NCBI GenBank assembly: GCA_001971685.1
Contig: CP019326.1
Coordinates: 1,054,001 to 1,118,000 of the forward strand
Length of the DNA stretch: 64,000 nucleotides
From: Halomonas sp. 1513
Lineage (GTDB): Bacteria > Pseudomonadota > Gammaproteobacteria > Pseudomonadales > Halomonadaceae
Direction: 5' to 3'
The notes under the pieces were generated by a model, which was not told the DNA's origin, did not search any database, and worked only from the letters and a program-made list of their open reading frames with translations. Numbering within the stretch: the stretch's first letter is position 1; each line of letters begins with the position of its first letter. A program made the position numbers and the translations under genes. This document shows, in pieces, positions 8,796 through 17,216 of this stretch.

Positions 8796-9473
8796 ATGAC
8801 CGAGAGCCCCATCTGCCCGCTGTGCGGTGCCGCCCGCTGCCGCCACTATCACCGCGACCAGCGCCGCGACTACCTGCAGTGCCCGCGCTGCGCGCTGATC
8901 TTCGTGCCGCCTGCCTTCCACCTGGCAGCGGCCGAGGAGCGCGCGGTCTACGACCAGCACCAGAACTCGCCGGATGACGCCGGCTACCGGCGATTCCTGT
9001 CGCGCCTGTTCACGCCGCTGGCCGCCGAGCTCGCTCCCGGGGCTCGCGGTCTCGACTTCGGCAGCGGACCGGGGCCGACGCTGTCGGTGATGTTCGAGGA
9101 GGCCGGCCACCCGATGGCCATCTACGACCCCTACTATGCGCCGGACAGCGCGGTGCTGGCGGGTACGTATGACTTCATCACCGCCACCGAGGTGGTCGAG
9201 CACCTGGCGGCCCCCGGCCGCGAACTCGAGCGGCTGGTGGCGCTGCTGCGCCCCGGCGGCTGGCTGGGGCTGATGACCAAGCGGCCGCGTGATCACGCGG
9301 CCTTCATCGGCTGGCACTACATCCTCGACCCCACCCATGTGTGTTTCTACGGTGAAGCTACCTTCGAATGGCTGGCCGATCGTCTTGATATGCAGGTGGT
9401 GTTTCCGGCGGCTGACGTGGTGATGATGCGAAAGGAGTATCGCGGGACGCCGAATGAGGCGCCGCGACCCTAA
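8796..9473 (+). CDS. Class I SAM methyltransferase with N-terminal zinc ribbon
   Basis: 225-residue protein. The N-terminus has a four-Cys zinc ribbon (Cys7, Cys10, Cys29, Cys32), followed by a Rossmann methyltransferase domain with LDFGSGPG at 86-93, a post-I acidic region YDPYYAP, and EVVEHL typical of this subfamily. Related proteins are annotated as class I methyltransferases or SAM-dependent tRNA/sugar methyltransferases; the substrate is unknown. I chose the ATG at 8796; an in-frame ATG at 8751 would add 15 residues. The gap to the divergent small membrane-protein gene is only 79 bp. Confidence 0.82.
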   Translation: MTESPICPLCGAARCRHYHRDQRRDYLQCPRCALIFVPPAFHLAAAEERAVYDQHQNSPDDAGYRRFLSRLFTPLAAELAPGARGLDFGSGPGPTLSVMFEEAGHPMAIYDPYYAPDSAVLAGTYDFITATEVVEHLAAPGRELERLVALLRPGGWLGLMTKRPRDHAAFIGWHYILDPTHVCFYGEATFEWLADRLDMQVVFPAADVVMMRKEYRGTPNEAPRP

Positions 9474-9516
9474 AGGCTATCGCCGCATGACCTGACGCAG
9501 ATTTTCCCTCCCTCCA

Positions 9517-9553
9517 GCGTGGTAGTGTTGATCTCTGTCAATCACCACCACGC
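9517..9553. repeat. Imperfect inverted repeat upstream of the Mla-like operon
   Basis: Arms GCGTGGTAGTGTTGA (9517-9531) and TCAATCACCACCACGC (9538-9553) are inverted copies with a one-base offset, separated by six bases. It lies 22 bp before the ATG of the Mce-system permease. It could be an operator for this operon or a transcript hairpin; there is no T-run after it, so a terminator for the upstream methyltransferase is less likely. Confidence 0.4.
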
Positions 9554-9574
9554 GCAACGCCTAAGGGAATAGCG

Positions 9575-10705
9575 ATGCAATCGGAAGGTAGTCCGGGCTC
9601 TCTGCAGCAGACCAACGGTGAGCGCCCCCCGCGCCTGGTGGCGGCCGGCGACTGGACACTGGCCCACTACGCCACGCTGTGTCGAGAGGTCGAGCGCTGG
9701 CGGGGAGCTGAAACGCTTGAGCTTGCCCAGGTACAGCGGTTGGACACCGCGGGCGTGGTGCTGCTTGCCCGGCTGCTCGGCGTCGAGGGGTTGAGGGCGC
9801 TGGCCGCTAGCGACCCATCGCTCAGCGATGAGCGGCGAGCGCTGCTGCGCACCGTCTGCGAAGCGCTGGTCAAGGTTGGGCAGTCGCCGGCGCGGCAAGA
9901 GACGTCACGGCTCGGCGACTGCCTGGCACGCATCGGTCAGCATGTGCAGCTGCATCTGCATAATCTCGTCGGCCTGCTCGGCTTTATCGGGCTGACCCTG
10001 GCCAGCGGCGCGCGGGTGCTGTTTCGCCCGCGCCGCTGGCGGATCAACGCGCTGATGAGTCAGATTCAGAACACCGGCCTGAATGCGCTGCCGATCGTTG
10101 CCCTGCTGACCTTCATGATCGGGGCAGTAGTGGCGTTTCTCGGCGCCACGGTGCTCGACGCCTTCGGTGCTAGCGTCTACACCGTCGACCTGGTCGCCTA
10201 CTCCTTCATGCGTGAATTTGGCGTGCTGCTGGCGGCGATTCTGGTGGCCGGCAGGACCGCCAGCGCCTTCACCGCCCAGATCGGCTCGATGAAGGTCAAC
10301 GAGGAGATCGATGCGCTGCGCGTGCAGGGCTTCGACCCGGCGGAGTGGCTGGTGCTGCCGCGGGTGCTCGCGCTGCTGATCACGCTACCGTTGCTGGCCT
10401 TTGTCGGCCTGCTGTCAGGCCTGGTGGGCGGCGGCCTGGTGGCGCTGCTGGCCCTCGACATCCCGCTGGGGCGGATCATGGCCATCTACCGCGACGTGCC
10501 GCTGCAGCATTTTCTGGTGGGCATGGGCAAGGCACCGGTGTTTGCCTTTCTGATCGCCGTGATCGGCTGTCGGGAGGGCTTCAGGGTCAGCGGTAGCGCC
10601 GAGTCGGTGGGCCAGCACACCACCTCGAGCGTGGTGCAGAGCATCTTCGTGGTGATCCTGGTCGATGCGCTGGCGGCCCTGTTGTTCATGGAGATGGGCT
10701 GGTGA
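9575..10705 (+). CDS. MlaE-type ABC permease with fused N-terminal STAS (MlaB-like) domain
   Basis: 376-residue inner-membrane permease of a Mce/Mla lipid transporter. Residues about 20-100 look like a STAS domain (for example RLDTAGVVLLARLLG), the role played by separate MlaB in E. coli. Residues about 130-376 are the MlaE permease with EEIDALRVQGFDP and five to six membrane segments. It is first of four overlapping genes (permease, ATPase, MCE protein, lipoprotein). AAGGGA precedes the ATG. The operon should move phospholipid or another lipid between the membranes; direction and cargo cannot be read from the sequence. Confidence 0.9.
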   Translation: MQSEGSPGSLQQTNGERPPRLVAAGDWTLAHYATLCREVERWRGAETLELAQVQRLDTAGVVLLARLLGVEGLRALAASDPSLSDERRALLRTVCEALVKVGQSPARQETSRLGDCLARIGQHVQLHLHNLVGLLGFIGLTLASGARVLFRPRRWRINALMSQIQNTGLNALPIVALLTFMIGAVVAFLGATVLDAFGASVYTVDLVAYSFMREFGVLLAAILVAGRTASAFTAQIGSMKVNEEIDALRVQGFDPAEWLVLPRVLALLITLPLLAFVGLLSGLVGGGLVALLALDIPLGRIMAIYRDVPLQHFLVGMGKAPVFAFLIAVIGCREGFRVSGSAESVGQHTTSSVVQSIFVVILVDALAALLFMEMGW

Positions 10706-11517
10706 TGAATACCGAGGACACAACGACGTCTGCCGTGCAGGAGGCGATCATCCAGGTACGCGGGCTACAGAATCGCTTCGCTGAGCATGTGGTGCACGAC
10801 CGCCTCGACCTGGATGTCATGCGGGGCGAGATACTGGGAGTGGTCGGTGGCTCCGGCAGCGGCAAGTCGGTACTGCTGAGAAGCATCGTCGGCCTGCTGC
10901 GGCCAAGCGGCGGCGAGGTAAGGATGCTCGGCGAGCGTCTCGACCAGCTCTCCGAGCGTCGGCGCGTGCTGCTGGAGAGGCGCTGCGGCGTGCTCTTCCA
11001 GCAGGGCGCGCTATTTTCGTCGCTGACCGTCACCCAGAACGTGGCGCTGCCGCTGAGTGAGCATCTTAACCTGCCGCGTGCCGAGGCCGAGCGACTGGCC
11101 GCGGTCAAACTGGCGCTGGTGGGGCTGCCGGCGCATGCCGGTGAGCTGTCGCCCTCGGCGCTCTCCGGGGGCATGATCAAGCGCGCTGCCCTGGCGCGGG
11201 CGCTGGCCCTGGACCCCGATATCCTGTTTCTCGACGAGCCCACCGCCGGGCTCGATCCCATCGGCGCCGCGGCCTTCGATCAGCTTCTGCTGACGCTGAC
11301 CAACGCCTTCGGGTTGACGGTCTTCCTGGTGACCCACGATCTCGACACGCTGTATACCACGTGCGACAGGATCGCCGTGCTCTCCGGCAAGAGGGTGCTG
11401 GTCGCCGATACTCTGAGCGTCGTCGAACAGACCGATGACGAGTGGATTCGTGACTATTTCCATGGTCCTCGTGGGCGTAGTGCCCAGCTGGCCAAACACT
11501 CGGCAAGGGAGGCTTGA
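10705..11517 (+). CDS. MlaF-like ABC transporter ATP-binding protein
   Basis: 270-residue cytoplasmic ATPase that energises the Mce-type lipid transporter. Walker A GGSGSGKS is at 48-55; the signature region LSGGMIKRAALARAL and Walker B DILFLDEPTAGLDP are intact, and LSGGMxKRxALARAL is characteristic of MlaF/TTG2A-type ATPases. The ATG at 10705 shares its A with the stop of the permease gene (TGATG); a GTG one codon earlier is also possible. The MCE protein gene follows after 3 bp. Confidence 0.94.
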   Translation: MNTEDTTTSAVQEAIIQVRGLQNRFAEHVVHDRLDLDVMRGEILGVVGGSGSGKSVLLRSIVGLLRPSGGEVRMLGERLDQLSERRRVLLERRCGVLFQQGALFSSLTVTQNVALPLSEHLNLPRAEAERLAAVKLALVGLPAHAGELSPSALSGGMIKRAALARALALDPDILFLDEPTAGLDPIGAAAFDQLLLTLTNAFGLTVFLVTHDLDTLYTTCDRIAVLSGKRVLVADTLSVVEQTDDEWIRDYFHGPRGRSAQLAKHSAREA

Positions 11518-11520
11518 GCG

Positions 11521-12462
11521 ATGGAGCCACGTGCCAATCACATCATGATCGGTGGCATTACCCTGCTGCTCATCGCTGCCACGGCGCTGTTTGGGCTATG
11601 GTTGGCCAGGTTCGGCGACGAGCGTGAAACGCTGACGATCGATGTGGTCTTCCAGGAGGCGGTGAGCGGGCTCGCCGACGGCAGCCGCGTCGAATACAAC
11701 GGCCTGCGCGTCGGCTCGGTGAGCCGGTTACGCCTCGATGAGACCGACCCGACCCAGGTCATCGCGCGCATTACGGTGGCCGCCGATACGCCGGTGACCA
11801 CCGATACCCAGGCGCGTATCGCCATGACCAATATCACCGGCTCAGCGCATATCCAACTGAGCACCGACTCCTTGAGCGGGCCGCCGCTGGTCGCCGAGCG
11901 GGACGGCGAGGTGCCGGTCATCATTGCCGAGCCGTCGCCGTTCGCCCGCCTGCGCACCAGCTGGGAAGAGTCCATGGGGGGCGTCAATTCGCTGGTCGAC
12001 AATATCAATCAGGTGTTCTCCGAAGACAACGCCAGCAGCATCTCCTCGATCCTGCGCAATGTCGATCAGGTCAGCCGTTTCGCCCTCGACCATCAGGAAC
12101 AGGTCGGACTGGCGCTGGACAACCTCGCGCAAACCACTGCATCGGCCAATCTGGCGTTCGAGAGCCTCGACGGCTTGATACAGGACACCAGCCGAATGCT
12201 GGATATGCACGGTGAAGAGGCGATGCGCAGCGTATCGGACACGATGCGGCGACTCGACGCCGTTATTGCCTCGGTGGATGACGTCATCAATGACAATCGT
12301 GGCTCCCTCGAGCAGGGCTTGCAGGGCGTCAATGCACTGGAGCCGGCGATTCGTGATTTCCGCGATGCGGTCAACACGATCGAACGCACGACCCGTCAAT
12401 TCGACGCGGACCCGGCCGGCTACATGCTGGGGCGCGAGCGCTTACCGGAGTTCACTCCATGA
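11521..12462 (+). CDS. MCE-domain protein (MlaD/PqiB-like), inner-membrane anchored
   Basis: 313-residue periplasmic substrate-binding subunit anchored by one N-terminal helix (residues about 8-28). A single MCE domain follows, recognisable from VFQEAVSGLADGSRVEYNGLRVG, then a long alpha-helical C-terminal region of about 180 residues. MlaD proper is about 180 residues, so this longer helical tail is closer to single-MCE proteins that pair with PqiC-like lipoproteins. Its end overlaps the lipoprotein start by 4 bp (ATGA). The tail may form a coiled coil spanning part of the periplasm (inference). Confidence 0.92.
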   Translation: MEPRANHIMIGGITLLLIAATALFGLWLARFGDERETLTIDVVFQEAVSGLADGSRVEYNGLRVGSVSRLRLDETDPTQVIARITVAADTPVTTDTQARIAMTNITGSAHIQLSTDSLSGPPLVAERDGEVPVIIAEPSPFARLRTSWEESMGGVNSLVDNINQVFSEDNASSISSILRNVDQVSRFALDHQEQVGLALDNLAQTTASANLAFESLDGLIQDTSRMLDMHGEEAMRSVSDTMRRLDAVIASVDDVINDNRGSLEQGLQGVNALEPAIRDFRDAVNTIERTTRQFDADPAGYMLGRERLPEFTP

Positions 12463-13052
12463 GGCCTGTCACTGCCAGACTCGGCGCCTTGGCGACGCTG
12501 CTGCTGCTCGTGGGATGCACGGTATTTCCCGAGCGTGAGCCGCGCCAGGTCTATCAGCTTCCCGCCTCGCAGCTCGCCGCCAGCCAAGCGCCGCCCAGCG
12601 AGTGGGTGTTGAGGGTCGCCAGGCCTGCCGTGGATGAGTCGCAGGGCGGCATGGACATCGTCGTGGCGCCTGATCCGATCACCCTGCAGAGCTACGGCCA
12701 GGCGCGCTGGAACGCCCCCGTTCCGGTAATGCTGCGCGATCATTTGATGGAGGCCTTCGTGCGTGATGGACGCCTGGCGCGGGTGGTCTCCGACCAGCAG
12801 GGCGTTGCAGCGGACCGGCAGCTGGGTGGGCAACTGCGCGCTTACCGGATCCAGTATGAGCAGGGTGAACCCTTCGCGATGATCGTGTTCGATGCTCAGC
12901 TGATCGATCTCTCCGCTAATCGCCTGGTCGGCAGTCAACGCTTCGAGGTGCGCGAGGCGCTCGAGGACGCCTCCGTGGAGCAAGCAGTGATGGCGCTGTG
13001 GCGCGCCACGGAGCGGTTCTCCAGCGAGTTGGTCGAGTGGGCAGTCAAATAA
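12459..13052 (+). CDS. ABC-type transport auxiliary lipoprotein (PqiC-like)
   Basis: 197-residue lipoprotein of the PqiC/YmbA family that partners MCE proteins at the outer membrane. A lipobox LLVG-Cys puts the modified Cys at residue 20. Conserved features of the family follow, such as VYQLPAS and the stretch from ITLQSYGQARW to PVMLRDHLMEAF. It closes the four-gene Mce operon. There is no MlaC-like soluble shuttle, so lipid transfer may run through this lipoprotein and the MCE tail. Confidence 0.9.
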   Translation: MRPVTARLGALATLLLLVGCTVFPEREPRQVYQLPASQLAASQAPPSEWVLRVARPAVDESQGGMDIVVAPDPITLQSYGQARWNAPVPVMLRDHLMEAFVRDGRLARVVSDQQGVAADRQLGGQLRAYRIQYEQGEPFAMIVFDAQLIDLSANRLVGSQRFEVREALEDASVEQAVMALWRATERFSSELVEWAVK

Positions 13053-13065
13053 GCAAGGAGACCTG

Positions 13066-14694
13066 ATGTATCGCCAAGCCTCTACGGGATTGTTCAAGGG
13101 GATGAATGCCCGTGTCACGCTGACCGCCATCGTGATGGTGGGCACGGCGTTAGTCTATGGAGCCTTTTTTACCTGGCACCTATCCGCTGTGTTGGAGGGG
13201 GTGCGTGGCGCTATCAACCCCTTCCTCGAGTGGTACTACGTCCTGCTGGTGGCGTTCTTGCTGCTATTCATGATCTGGCTAGGCGTTGGGCGCTTCAAGA
13301 ACGTCCGCTTGGGTGGCGACAATGAACAGCCAGAATTCACCTTCTTCTCCTGGATTTCGATGCTGTTTGCCGCCGGTACCGGGGTGGGCATCCTGTTCTG
13401 GGCGGTGGCCCAGCCGATCATGCAGTTTCAGGAAAACCCCTTTGTGTCCGACGGAATGAGCCCGGATGCGGCGAGGGTGGCGATGCGCCTGACCTACTTC
13501 CACTGGGGGCTGAACGGATGGGCGATCTTCTCCTTTGTGGCGCTGGTGCTGGCCTACTTCGCCTATCGCCGCAATCTGCCGCTGACGGTGCGCTCCGGGC
13601 TGGAGCCGATCCTGGGTAAGCGCACCCACGGCATCCTGGGTGACATGGTCGACCTGCTGGCGGTGTTCGGCACGGTATTCGGGATCGCCACCACGCTGGG
13701 GCTGGGTGTCCAGCAAATGAATGCCGGCCTGGACGCGGTATTCGGGCTGTCGTCGTCGGTCGAGCTGCAGTTGGTCATCACCGCCGTCATCATGAGCGTG
13801 GCAACGCTGTCGGTGGTCTCCGGGGTCAAGCGCGGCGTGCGCCTGCTATCCGAGGCTAACTTCTGGCTGAGTATCGCGGTGGTGGTCTTCATGCTGCTGT
13901 TCGGCCCTACCCAGTACCTGATTGCCCTGACCATCGAATCCGCCGGCGACTATCTGCAGAACCTGCTGGGCATGACGTTCCATACCAATGCCACCATTGC
14001 CGATGGCTGGCAGTCGGAGTGGACGGTGTTCTTCTGGGGTTGGTGGCTTGCCTGGTCGCCTTTCGTCGGCATGTTCATTGCGCGGGTCTCGCGGGGGCGC
14101 ACCTTCCGCGAGTTCGTGATGGGTGTGCTGCTGGTGCCCACCGTGATCACCATTATCTGGATAGGCCTGTTCGGTGGTACCGCGCTCTATCACGAGCTTT
14201 TTGGTGTAGGGGGAATCATCCAGGCCGTTGACGACGATGTGGCCACGGCACTGTTTGCTACGGTGGCGGCCATGGATCTAGGAGCTCTCGGCATCGGTGT
14301 GTCGGCGCTGTTGGTAGTGCTGATTGCCACCTACCTGATCACCTCTGCCAATGCCGGGACCCTGGTGATCAACACCATTCTCGCCGGCGGTGACCCTGAA
14401 CCGCCTACGCTGCACCGGATCATCTGGGGGGCAGTGCTGGGGCTGCTGACGGCGGTACTGCTACTCGCCGGTGGGCTGGAAACGCTGCAGTCGGCGGTGA
14501 TCATGGCCGCCTTGCCGTTCTCGGTAGTGGTGATCCTGATGGTGGTAGGGCTGCTGAAGGCGCTACATAGCGAGCGGTTCGCAGCGCGTACCGGGTCGCG
14601 GACAGAGGCGCCACGCGAGCCGTGGGCGGACCTGGATGACGCCGGGACTCAGGCGACGCCGGTGTCGCCGGATGAGCGCCATCTTCCCCACTGA
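13066..14694 (+). CDS. BCCT family compatible-solute transporter
   Basis: Secondary transporter of the betaine/carnitine/choline family, importing a quaternary ammonium osmolyte (glycine betaine, choline, ectoine or similar) with Na+ or H+. The 542-residue protein has twelve predicted membrane segments, the glycine motif GTGVGILFWAVAQP, and the BCCT signature WLAWSPFVGMFIARVSRG. The C-terminal tail is short and lacks the long osmosensing extension of BetP or BetT. AAGGAGACC precedes the ATG. It lies 13 bp after the lipoprotein gene, so read-through from the Mce operon is possible. The exact substrate is not determinable. Confidence 0.93.
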   Translation: MYRQASTGLFKGMNARVTLTAIVMVGTALVYGAFFTWHLSAVLEGVRGAINPFLEWYYVLLVAFLLLFMIWLGVGRFKNVRLGGDNEQPEFTFFSWISMLFAAGTGVGILFWAVAQPIMQFQENPFVSDGMSPDAARVAMRLTYFHWGLNGWAIFSFVALVLAYFAYRRNLPLTVRSGLEPILGKRTHGILGDMVDLLAVFGTVFGIATTLGLGVQQMNAGLDAVFGLSSSVELQLVITAVIMSVATLSVVSGVKRGVRLLSEANFWLSIAVVVFMLLFGPTQYLIALTIESAGDYLQNLLGMTFHTNATIADGWQSEWTVFFWGWWLAWSPFVGMFIARVSRGRTFREFVMGVLLVPTVITIIWIGLFGGTALYHELFGVGGIIQAVDDDVATALFATVAAMDLGALGIGVSALLVVLIATYLITSANAGTLVINTILAGGDPEPPTLHRIIWGAVLGLLTAVLLLAGGLETLQSAVIMAALPFSVVVILMVVGLLKALHSERFAARTGSRTEAPREPWADLDDAGTQATPVSPDERHLPH

Positions 14695-14715
14695 GCGGTA
14701 AGCCACGCCCAGGGG

Positions 14716-14732
14716 GCCGCTCGATGAGCGGC
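14716..14732 (+). terminator. Putative terminator hairpin after the BCCT gene
   Basis: GCCGCTC, a three-base loop GAT, and GAGCGGC form a perfect 7-bp stem 21 bp after the BCCT stop, followed by TTCTA. It sits directly before the separate promoter of the MFS gene, which fits a transcription boundary. The T-run is short. Confidence 0.55.
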
Positions 14733-14745
14733 TTCTAAACAGCCA

Positions 14746-14773
14746 TTGACTTCTCTATTGCCGAGTGTATATT
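14746..14773 (+). promoter_or_regulatory. Sigma-70 promoter for the MFS transporter gene
   Basis: TTGACT (14746-14751), a 16-bp spacer and TATATT (14768-14773) closely match the sigma-70 consensus. Transcription would begin near 14780, giving a leader of about 90 bases to the ATG at 14872. Its position rules out a translation start at 14746, although the frame is open there. Confidence 0.75.
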
Positions 14774-14871
14774 CCCCGCGTCTCCCTGCACACGGCTGGC
14801 CTGGCAGGCATTCATCGGCAATTTCTGCCACCCTCGTTCCTGTCGATTCACATGCCTGTGAGGCTGATTTC

Positions 14872-16278
14872 ATGTCGCGGCAACTACTCTCCATGGCGCT
14901 GGCGCCGCTGCTGGGGTTGTTCATTCTCGGTATCGGCAACGGCTTCCTCGCCACCCTGATCACCCTGCGCTTGGACGATGCCGGTTATTCTCCGGTGGTC
15001 ATCGGCTGGGTCTCCTCGGCCTACTTCATCGGCCTGGCGCTGGGCGCGGTGTTCAACGACCGGCTGCTGCTGCGTATCGGCCATATCCGCGCCTACGGCT
15101 GCTTCGCTTCCATCGTTGCCGTCACCGTGCTGCTCCAGGGCCTGTGGCTGGACGCCTACGCCTGGTTCGTGCTGCGCCTGATCGGCGGCTGGGCCACGGT
15201 GGGCGTCTATCTGGTGATCGAGAGCTGGCTGCTGACCTCCGGCGACCAGAAGGTGCGCGGACGGCTGCTGGCGATGTACATGATCTCGCTCTACGCTGCC
15301 GGCGCCATTGGCCAACTGCTACTTGGGGTCACCGACGCCGCCGGGGTCACCCAACCGTTCATGGTGGTGGGCATGCTGGCGGCACTCTCGGTGCTGCCGA
15401 TGGCGATGATTCCGCGGGTCTCGCCGCTGATCGAGCACGCCGAGCCGCTGTCGCCGTGGCGGCTGATGGTCGTCACCCCCACCGGCGTGGTGGGTAGCTT
15501 CGGCTCGGGCCTGCTGGTGGCGGCGATCTACAGTCTGCTGCCGCTCTATCTGCAGCGGGTGGGGCTCTCAGTCAACCAGATTGGCCAAATGATGGCGGTG
15601 GTGGTGGTAGGTGCGATGCTGCTGCAGTACCCCATCGGCCGCTGGTCGGATCGCCACGACCGCCAGCAGGTGCTGATCCTGATCGGCGCCTTCTGCGTGG
15701 TGATCTCGGCCGGCATGCTGTGGCTGCCGCTCAATACCTGGCTGCTGGCCGGGCTGCTGTTCCTGCTCGGCGGCGGGGTGTTCGCGCTCTACCCGGTGGC
15801 GGTGAGCCACGCCGCCGACCGCGCCCCGGCCGGCGCCCTGGTGCGCATGAGCCAGGGCCTGCTGCTGATCAACGCCATCGGCTCGACGCTCAGCCCGCCG
15901 CTGATCACGCCGGTGATGAGCGCTGTGGGCGACGGCGGCCTGTTCTGGTCGCTGGGCGCACTGGGGCTGATGCTGGTGGCGTTCTTCATCTGGCGTCGCA
16001 GCGTGCGCCCGGCGCCGCTGCCGGTGGCGCCGTTCGCCCCGAGCACGCCGATGACCTCGGTGGGTGCCGAGCTGGGGGTGACCGAGGAACTGATGCAGGG
16101 CGCCATCGAGCACGAGCACGCCGAGGATCTCTCGGCGGTGGTGCCCGATGTCGAGGTGGCCGAACCGCTGGTCGGTCCGCCGCGTGAAGACGCCGCGCAT
16201 ATCGAGTATTTCGACGTCGATGCCGAGGCCGGCCCTCACGGCGACGACGCCCGGGTGGAGGAAGGCTCGCGGAGTTAA
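14872..16278 (+). CDS. MFS transporter (YcaD-like)
   Basis: 468-residue, twelve-helix major facilitator superfamily transporter resembling the YcaD group. Conserved pieces include the helix 1-2 region RLDDAGYSPVVIGWVSSAYF, the helix 2-3 loop with RIGHIRAYG, and the second-half motif GRWSDRHDRQQVL. The last ~90 residues form an acidic, nonmembrane tail. The ATG at 14872 is chosen because a strong promoter lies at 14746-14773 and GTGAGG is just upstream. It is transcribed alone between a terminator-like hairpin and the beta-oxidation pair. Substrate unknown. Confidence 0.88.
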   Translation: MSRQLLSMALAPLLGLFILGIGNGFLATLITLRLDDAGYSPVVIGWVSSAYFIGLALGAVFNDRLLLRIGHIRAYGCFASIVAVTVLLQGLWLDAYAWFVLRLIGGWATVGVYLVIESWLLTSGDQKVRGRLLAMYMISLYAAGAIGQLLLGVTDAAGVTQPFMVVGMLAALSVLPMAMIPRVSPLIEHAEPLSPWRLMVVTPTGVVGSFGSGLLVAAIYSLLPLYLQRVGLSVNQIGQMMAVVVVGAMLLQYPIGRWSDRHDRQQVLILIGAFCVVISAGMLWLPLNTWLLAGLLFLLGGGVFALYPVAVSHAADRAPAGALVRMSQGLLLINAIGSTLSPPLITPVMSAVGDGGLFWSLGALGLMLVAFFIWRRSVRPAPLPVAPFAPSTPMTSVGAELGVTEELMQGAIEHEHAEDLSAVVPDVEVAEPLVGPPREDAAHIEYFDVDAEAGPHGDDARVEEGSRS

Positions 16279-16335
16279 GCGCTTGCTGCCGCGGCGCTGG
16301 ACAGGCACCTTATAGGGCTTATGTGCAGCGCAACA

Positions 16336-16355
16336 GGAGCGAGTGATGAGCGATA
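16336..16355 (+). repeat. 20-bp start-region repeat, copy 1
   Basis: The 20 bases covering the ribosome-binding site, ATG and first codons of the dehydrogenase gene are identical to 17197-17216 at the start of the next gene. Both copies encode Met-Ser-Asp after a GGAGCGAGTG leader. Confidence 0.8.
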
Positions 16356-17194
16356 TGACGATCGGCGTGGTCGGCGCCGGTACCATGGGCCAGGGCATTG
16401 CCCAGGTGGCCATTACCAGCGGTTTCCAGGTCGTGATGTGTGATGTTGCCAAGGCGTCCCTCGAGCGCGGCCAGGCGGCCATCGACAAGCGCCTGGCCAA
16501 GCTGGTGGACAAGGAGAAGCTCGATGACGCCGAGCGGCAGGCGGCCCTGGCGCGGCTGACCAGCACGACCCAGCTGGATGGCCTGGCCGGCTGCCAGGTG
16601 ATCATCGAGGCGGCGCCGGAGGACCCTGAGCTCAAGGAGCGCCTGTTCCGTGACCTAGACGCCCTGGCGCCGGATGCCATCCTTGCCTCCAACACCTCGT
16701 CACTGTCGCTGACCCGGCTGGCGGCGGTCTGCGAACGCCCCGAGCGGGTGGTCGGCATGCACTTCTTCAATCCGGTGCCGGTACTCAAGCTGGTCGAGGT
16801 GATCCGCGCCGAGCAGACCTCGGATGCGACGGTCGAGGCGGTACAGGACCTCGCCGAACGCCTCGGCAAGACCGCGGTACTGATCGCCGACGCCCCGGGG
16901 TTTGCCGTCAATCGCCTACTGGTGCCGATGATCAACGAGGCCGCCTTCCTGCTCCAGGAGGGTGTGGCCAGCGCCGACGATATCGATGCCAGCATGAAAC
17001 TCGGCGCCGCCCATCCCATGGGACCGCTGCAGCTTGCCGACCTGATCGGCCTCGACGTCTGCCTGGCGATCATGGAGGTGCTGCAGCAGGGCTTCGGCGA
17101 TCCCAAGTACCGGCCCTGTCCGCTGCTCCGGCGCATGGTCGCCGCCGGCTATCTGGGCCGCAAGAGCGGCCGCGGTTTCCACGTCTACGACTGA
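16346..17194 (+). CDS. 3-hydroxyacyl-CoA (3-hydroxybutyryl-CoA) dehydrogenase
   Basis: Cytosolic NAD-dependent dehydrogenase that oxidises or forms 3-hydroxyacyl-CoA in fatty-acid, butyrate or phenylacetate-type pathways. It has 282 residues, standard for the stand-alone HBD/PaaH type. The dinucleotide motif GAGTMGQG is at about residues 9-16; NTSSLSLT and the [14 protein letters not shown] block carry the catalytic His region, and the C-terminal domain is complete. The ATG at 16346 follows AGGAGCGAGTG; a GTG one codon earlier is less likely. It is 12 bp upstream of an enoyl-CoA hydratase, so the two probably act consecutively. Confidence 0.93.
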   Translation: MSDMTIGVVGAGTMGQGIAQVAITSGFQVVMCDVAKASLERGQAAIDKRLAKLVDKEKLDDAERQAALARLTSTTQLDGLAGCQVIIEAAPEDPELKERLFRDLDALAPDAILASNTSSLSLTRLAAVCERPERVVGMHFFNPVPVLKLVEVIRAEQTSDATVEAVQDLAERLGKTAVLIADAPGFAVNRLLVPMINEAAFLLQEGVASADDIDASMKLGAAHPMGPLQLADLIGLDVCLAIMEVLQQGFGDPKYRPCPLLRRMVAAGYLGRKSGRGFHVYD

Positions 17195-17196
17195 GC

Positions 17197-17216
17197 GGAG
17201 CGAGTGATGAGCGATA
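17197..17216 (+). repeat. 20-bp start-region repeat, copy 2
   Basis: Identical to 16336-16355; spans the ribosome-binding site and first three codons of the enoyl-CoA hydratase gene. Confidence 0.8.

Noticed and set aside
14746..14871. Upstream extension of the MFS gene to a start at 14746.
   Set aside because: The bases at 14746-14773 are a near-consensus promoter; the extension is not hydrophobic or conserved-looking, and the ATG at 14872 begins the first helix properly.
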